From Cliona cf. orientalis (lineage: Eukaryota; Porifera; Demospongiae; Clionaida; Clionaidae), in the NCBI GenBank assembly GCA_963930775.1, contig OZ005693.1, positions 372,001-436,000 of the forward strand: 64,000 nucleotides of DNA. The letters run 5' to 3'. This document shows, one piece after another, positions 63,629 to 64,000 of this stretch. Below the pieces are notes generated by a model. The model had not been told where the DNA came from. It searched no databases and worked only from the letters and a program-made list of their open reading frames with translations. Made by a program: the position numbers and the translations under genes. Each line of letters begins with the position of its first letter. Within the stretch, counting starts at the first letter, position 1.

Positions 63629-64000
63629 TGTGCAGGTGTCTAATCAAGACCCTTTGGGTGGCGGCAGCCTCTGGTCTCACATAACAAAGTCTGTTTCTGA
63701 CTATCAGCTCAACAGCGTCCAAGCTCAGGTGGGTGTGGTATTCAATCAATAGCGCTGATGACCTTTACCAATTCCTATATCCCACGTAGGACACGGACGA
63801 GGAGTTCTCCAAATTTCTGAAGTACATTGAGTCTCTCATGCCACAGCTGCAGGCTTGTGCTAGGGTAAATAAAATAGGTTGTTTTCTCAATATTTCTATA
63901 CCGAAAGTACCACAATGTTCTATCATTATTAAACATGCGCTGTCTCCATTTCTCTCCCCAATGTAGAGTTTTGCACAGATGGTTGCTGCCCAGCAAAGTA
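62171..64000 (+). CDS. PX-BAR sorting nexin (SNX5/6/32-like), 3' partial
   Basis: ATG 62171 opens a Glu/Gln-rich disordered N-terminus of about 95 residues (EEEEEEREEEEDVK; DEQQQQQHLG). A PX domain follows over four exons: IKVTVTGYQRTADNCTFDVEV, VNNGRAKTVHRTYHDLLWLH, GGYILPPMAAPPPKAPD, LAIEVFLQALADHRFF. Next come DPLGGGSLWSHITKSVSDYQ and the start of a helical BAR-like region (EEFSKFLKYIESLMPQLQAC), cut by the right edge. The order and the short insert between PX halves resemble SNX5/6/32, retromer-associated (ESCPE-1) coat proteins of endosomes; SNX7/30 or another PX-BAR protein is possible. All junctions read GT-AG. Confidence 0.7.
63175..63371. mobile_element. MITE-like element in sorting nexin intron
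   Basis: A 197-bp element from TACCGTAATTTGCGAAAAT to GCGAATTACAGTA, with inverted ends and TA borders. The TACCGTA/TACAGTA termini are shared with the PSMD2 and gene F copies, but the interior differs, so it is a related family. Confidence 0.65.
63575..63630. repeat. TC/AC microsatellite in sorting nexin intron
   Basis: A (TC)n run followed by (AC)n immediately upstream of the acceptor TGTGCAG; it forms a very long polypyrimidine tract. Confidence 0.8.

Overview
The window is metazoan nuclear DNA: short GT-AG introns, AT-rich non-coding sequence, no operons, and animal gene families (adhesion GPCR, B3GALT6-type glycosyltransferase, DNAJC2, PSMD2, PSMD6, SCOC, a BAR-type sorting nexin). Very compact spacing, introns of roughly 50-250 bp and divergent promoters under 160 bp suggest an early-branching animal. 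A sponge is my best guess, inferred from architecture and not proven.

Region 1 (1-44496, + strand) is a head-to-tail array of seven related adhesion-GPCR genes, called A to G here (A is cut by the left edge). Each has a signal peptide, a cysteine-rich ectodomain of repeats that resemble Reelin sub-repeats, a GAIN domain ending in a canonical GPS (CNHLTHFAILL), a family-B-like 7TM bundle and a short cytoplasmic tail, in about 18 exons. A, E and G read as intact where visible. B (lost splice donor plus a 4-bp shift), C (nonsense at TM3), D (nonsense at TM5 plus a LINE in an intron) and F (frameshift in exon 1 plus a tail stop) each carry disabling lesions. The copies are mosaics. N-terminus, GAIN, TM1-2 and tail variants are combined differently from gene to gene, while some exons are nearly identical in all copies, which points to gene conversion. 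Most copies share an upstream promoter module, several with an NRF1-like palindrome; an orphan copy of it lies just after G.

Region 2 (44713-50595) holds DNAJC2/zuotin on the minus strand, then a divergent pair of intronless B3GALT6-like galactosyltransferases. One of the pair has a degenerate DxD motif.

Region 3 (50918-64000) holds PSMD2/Rpn1 on the minus strand, apparently with an ankyrin-repeat extension spliced in frame to its N-terminus; SCOC on +; PSMD6/Rpn7 on minus; and the start of an SNX5/6/32-like sorting nexin on +, cut by the right edge. Two 19S proteasome genes therefore lie within about 11 kb, each sharing a short divergent promoter with a trafficking gene.

Mobile DNA comprises one 5'-truncated LINE with an open reverse transcriptase frame (about 19238-21287), five short inverted-repeat (MITE-like) elements with TA-flanked ends starting TACCGTA, and a composite repeat insertion (about 30626-31943) that separates gene F from its promoter module. 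I saw no tRNA, rRNA or CRISPR array.
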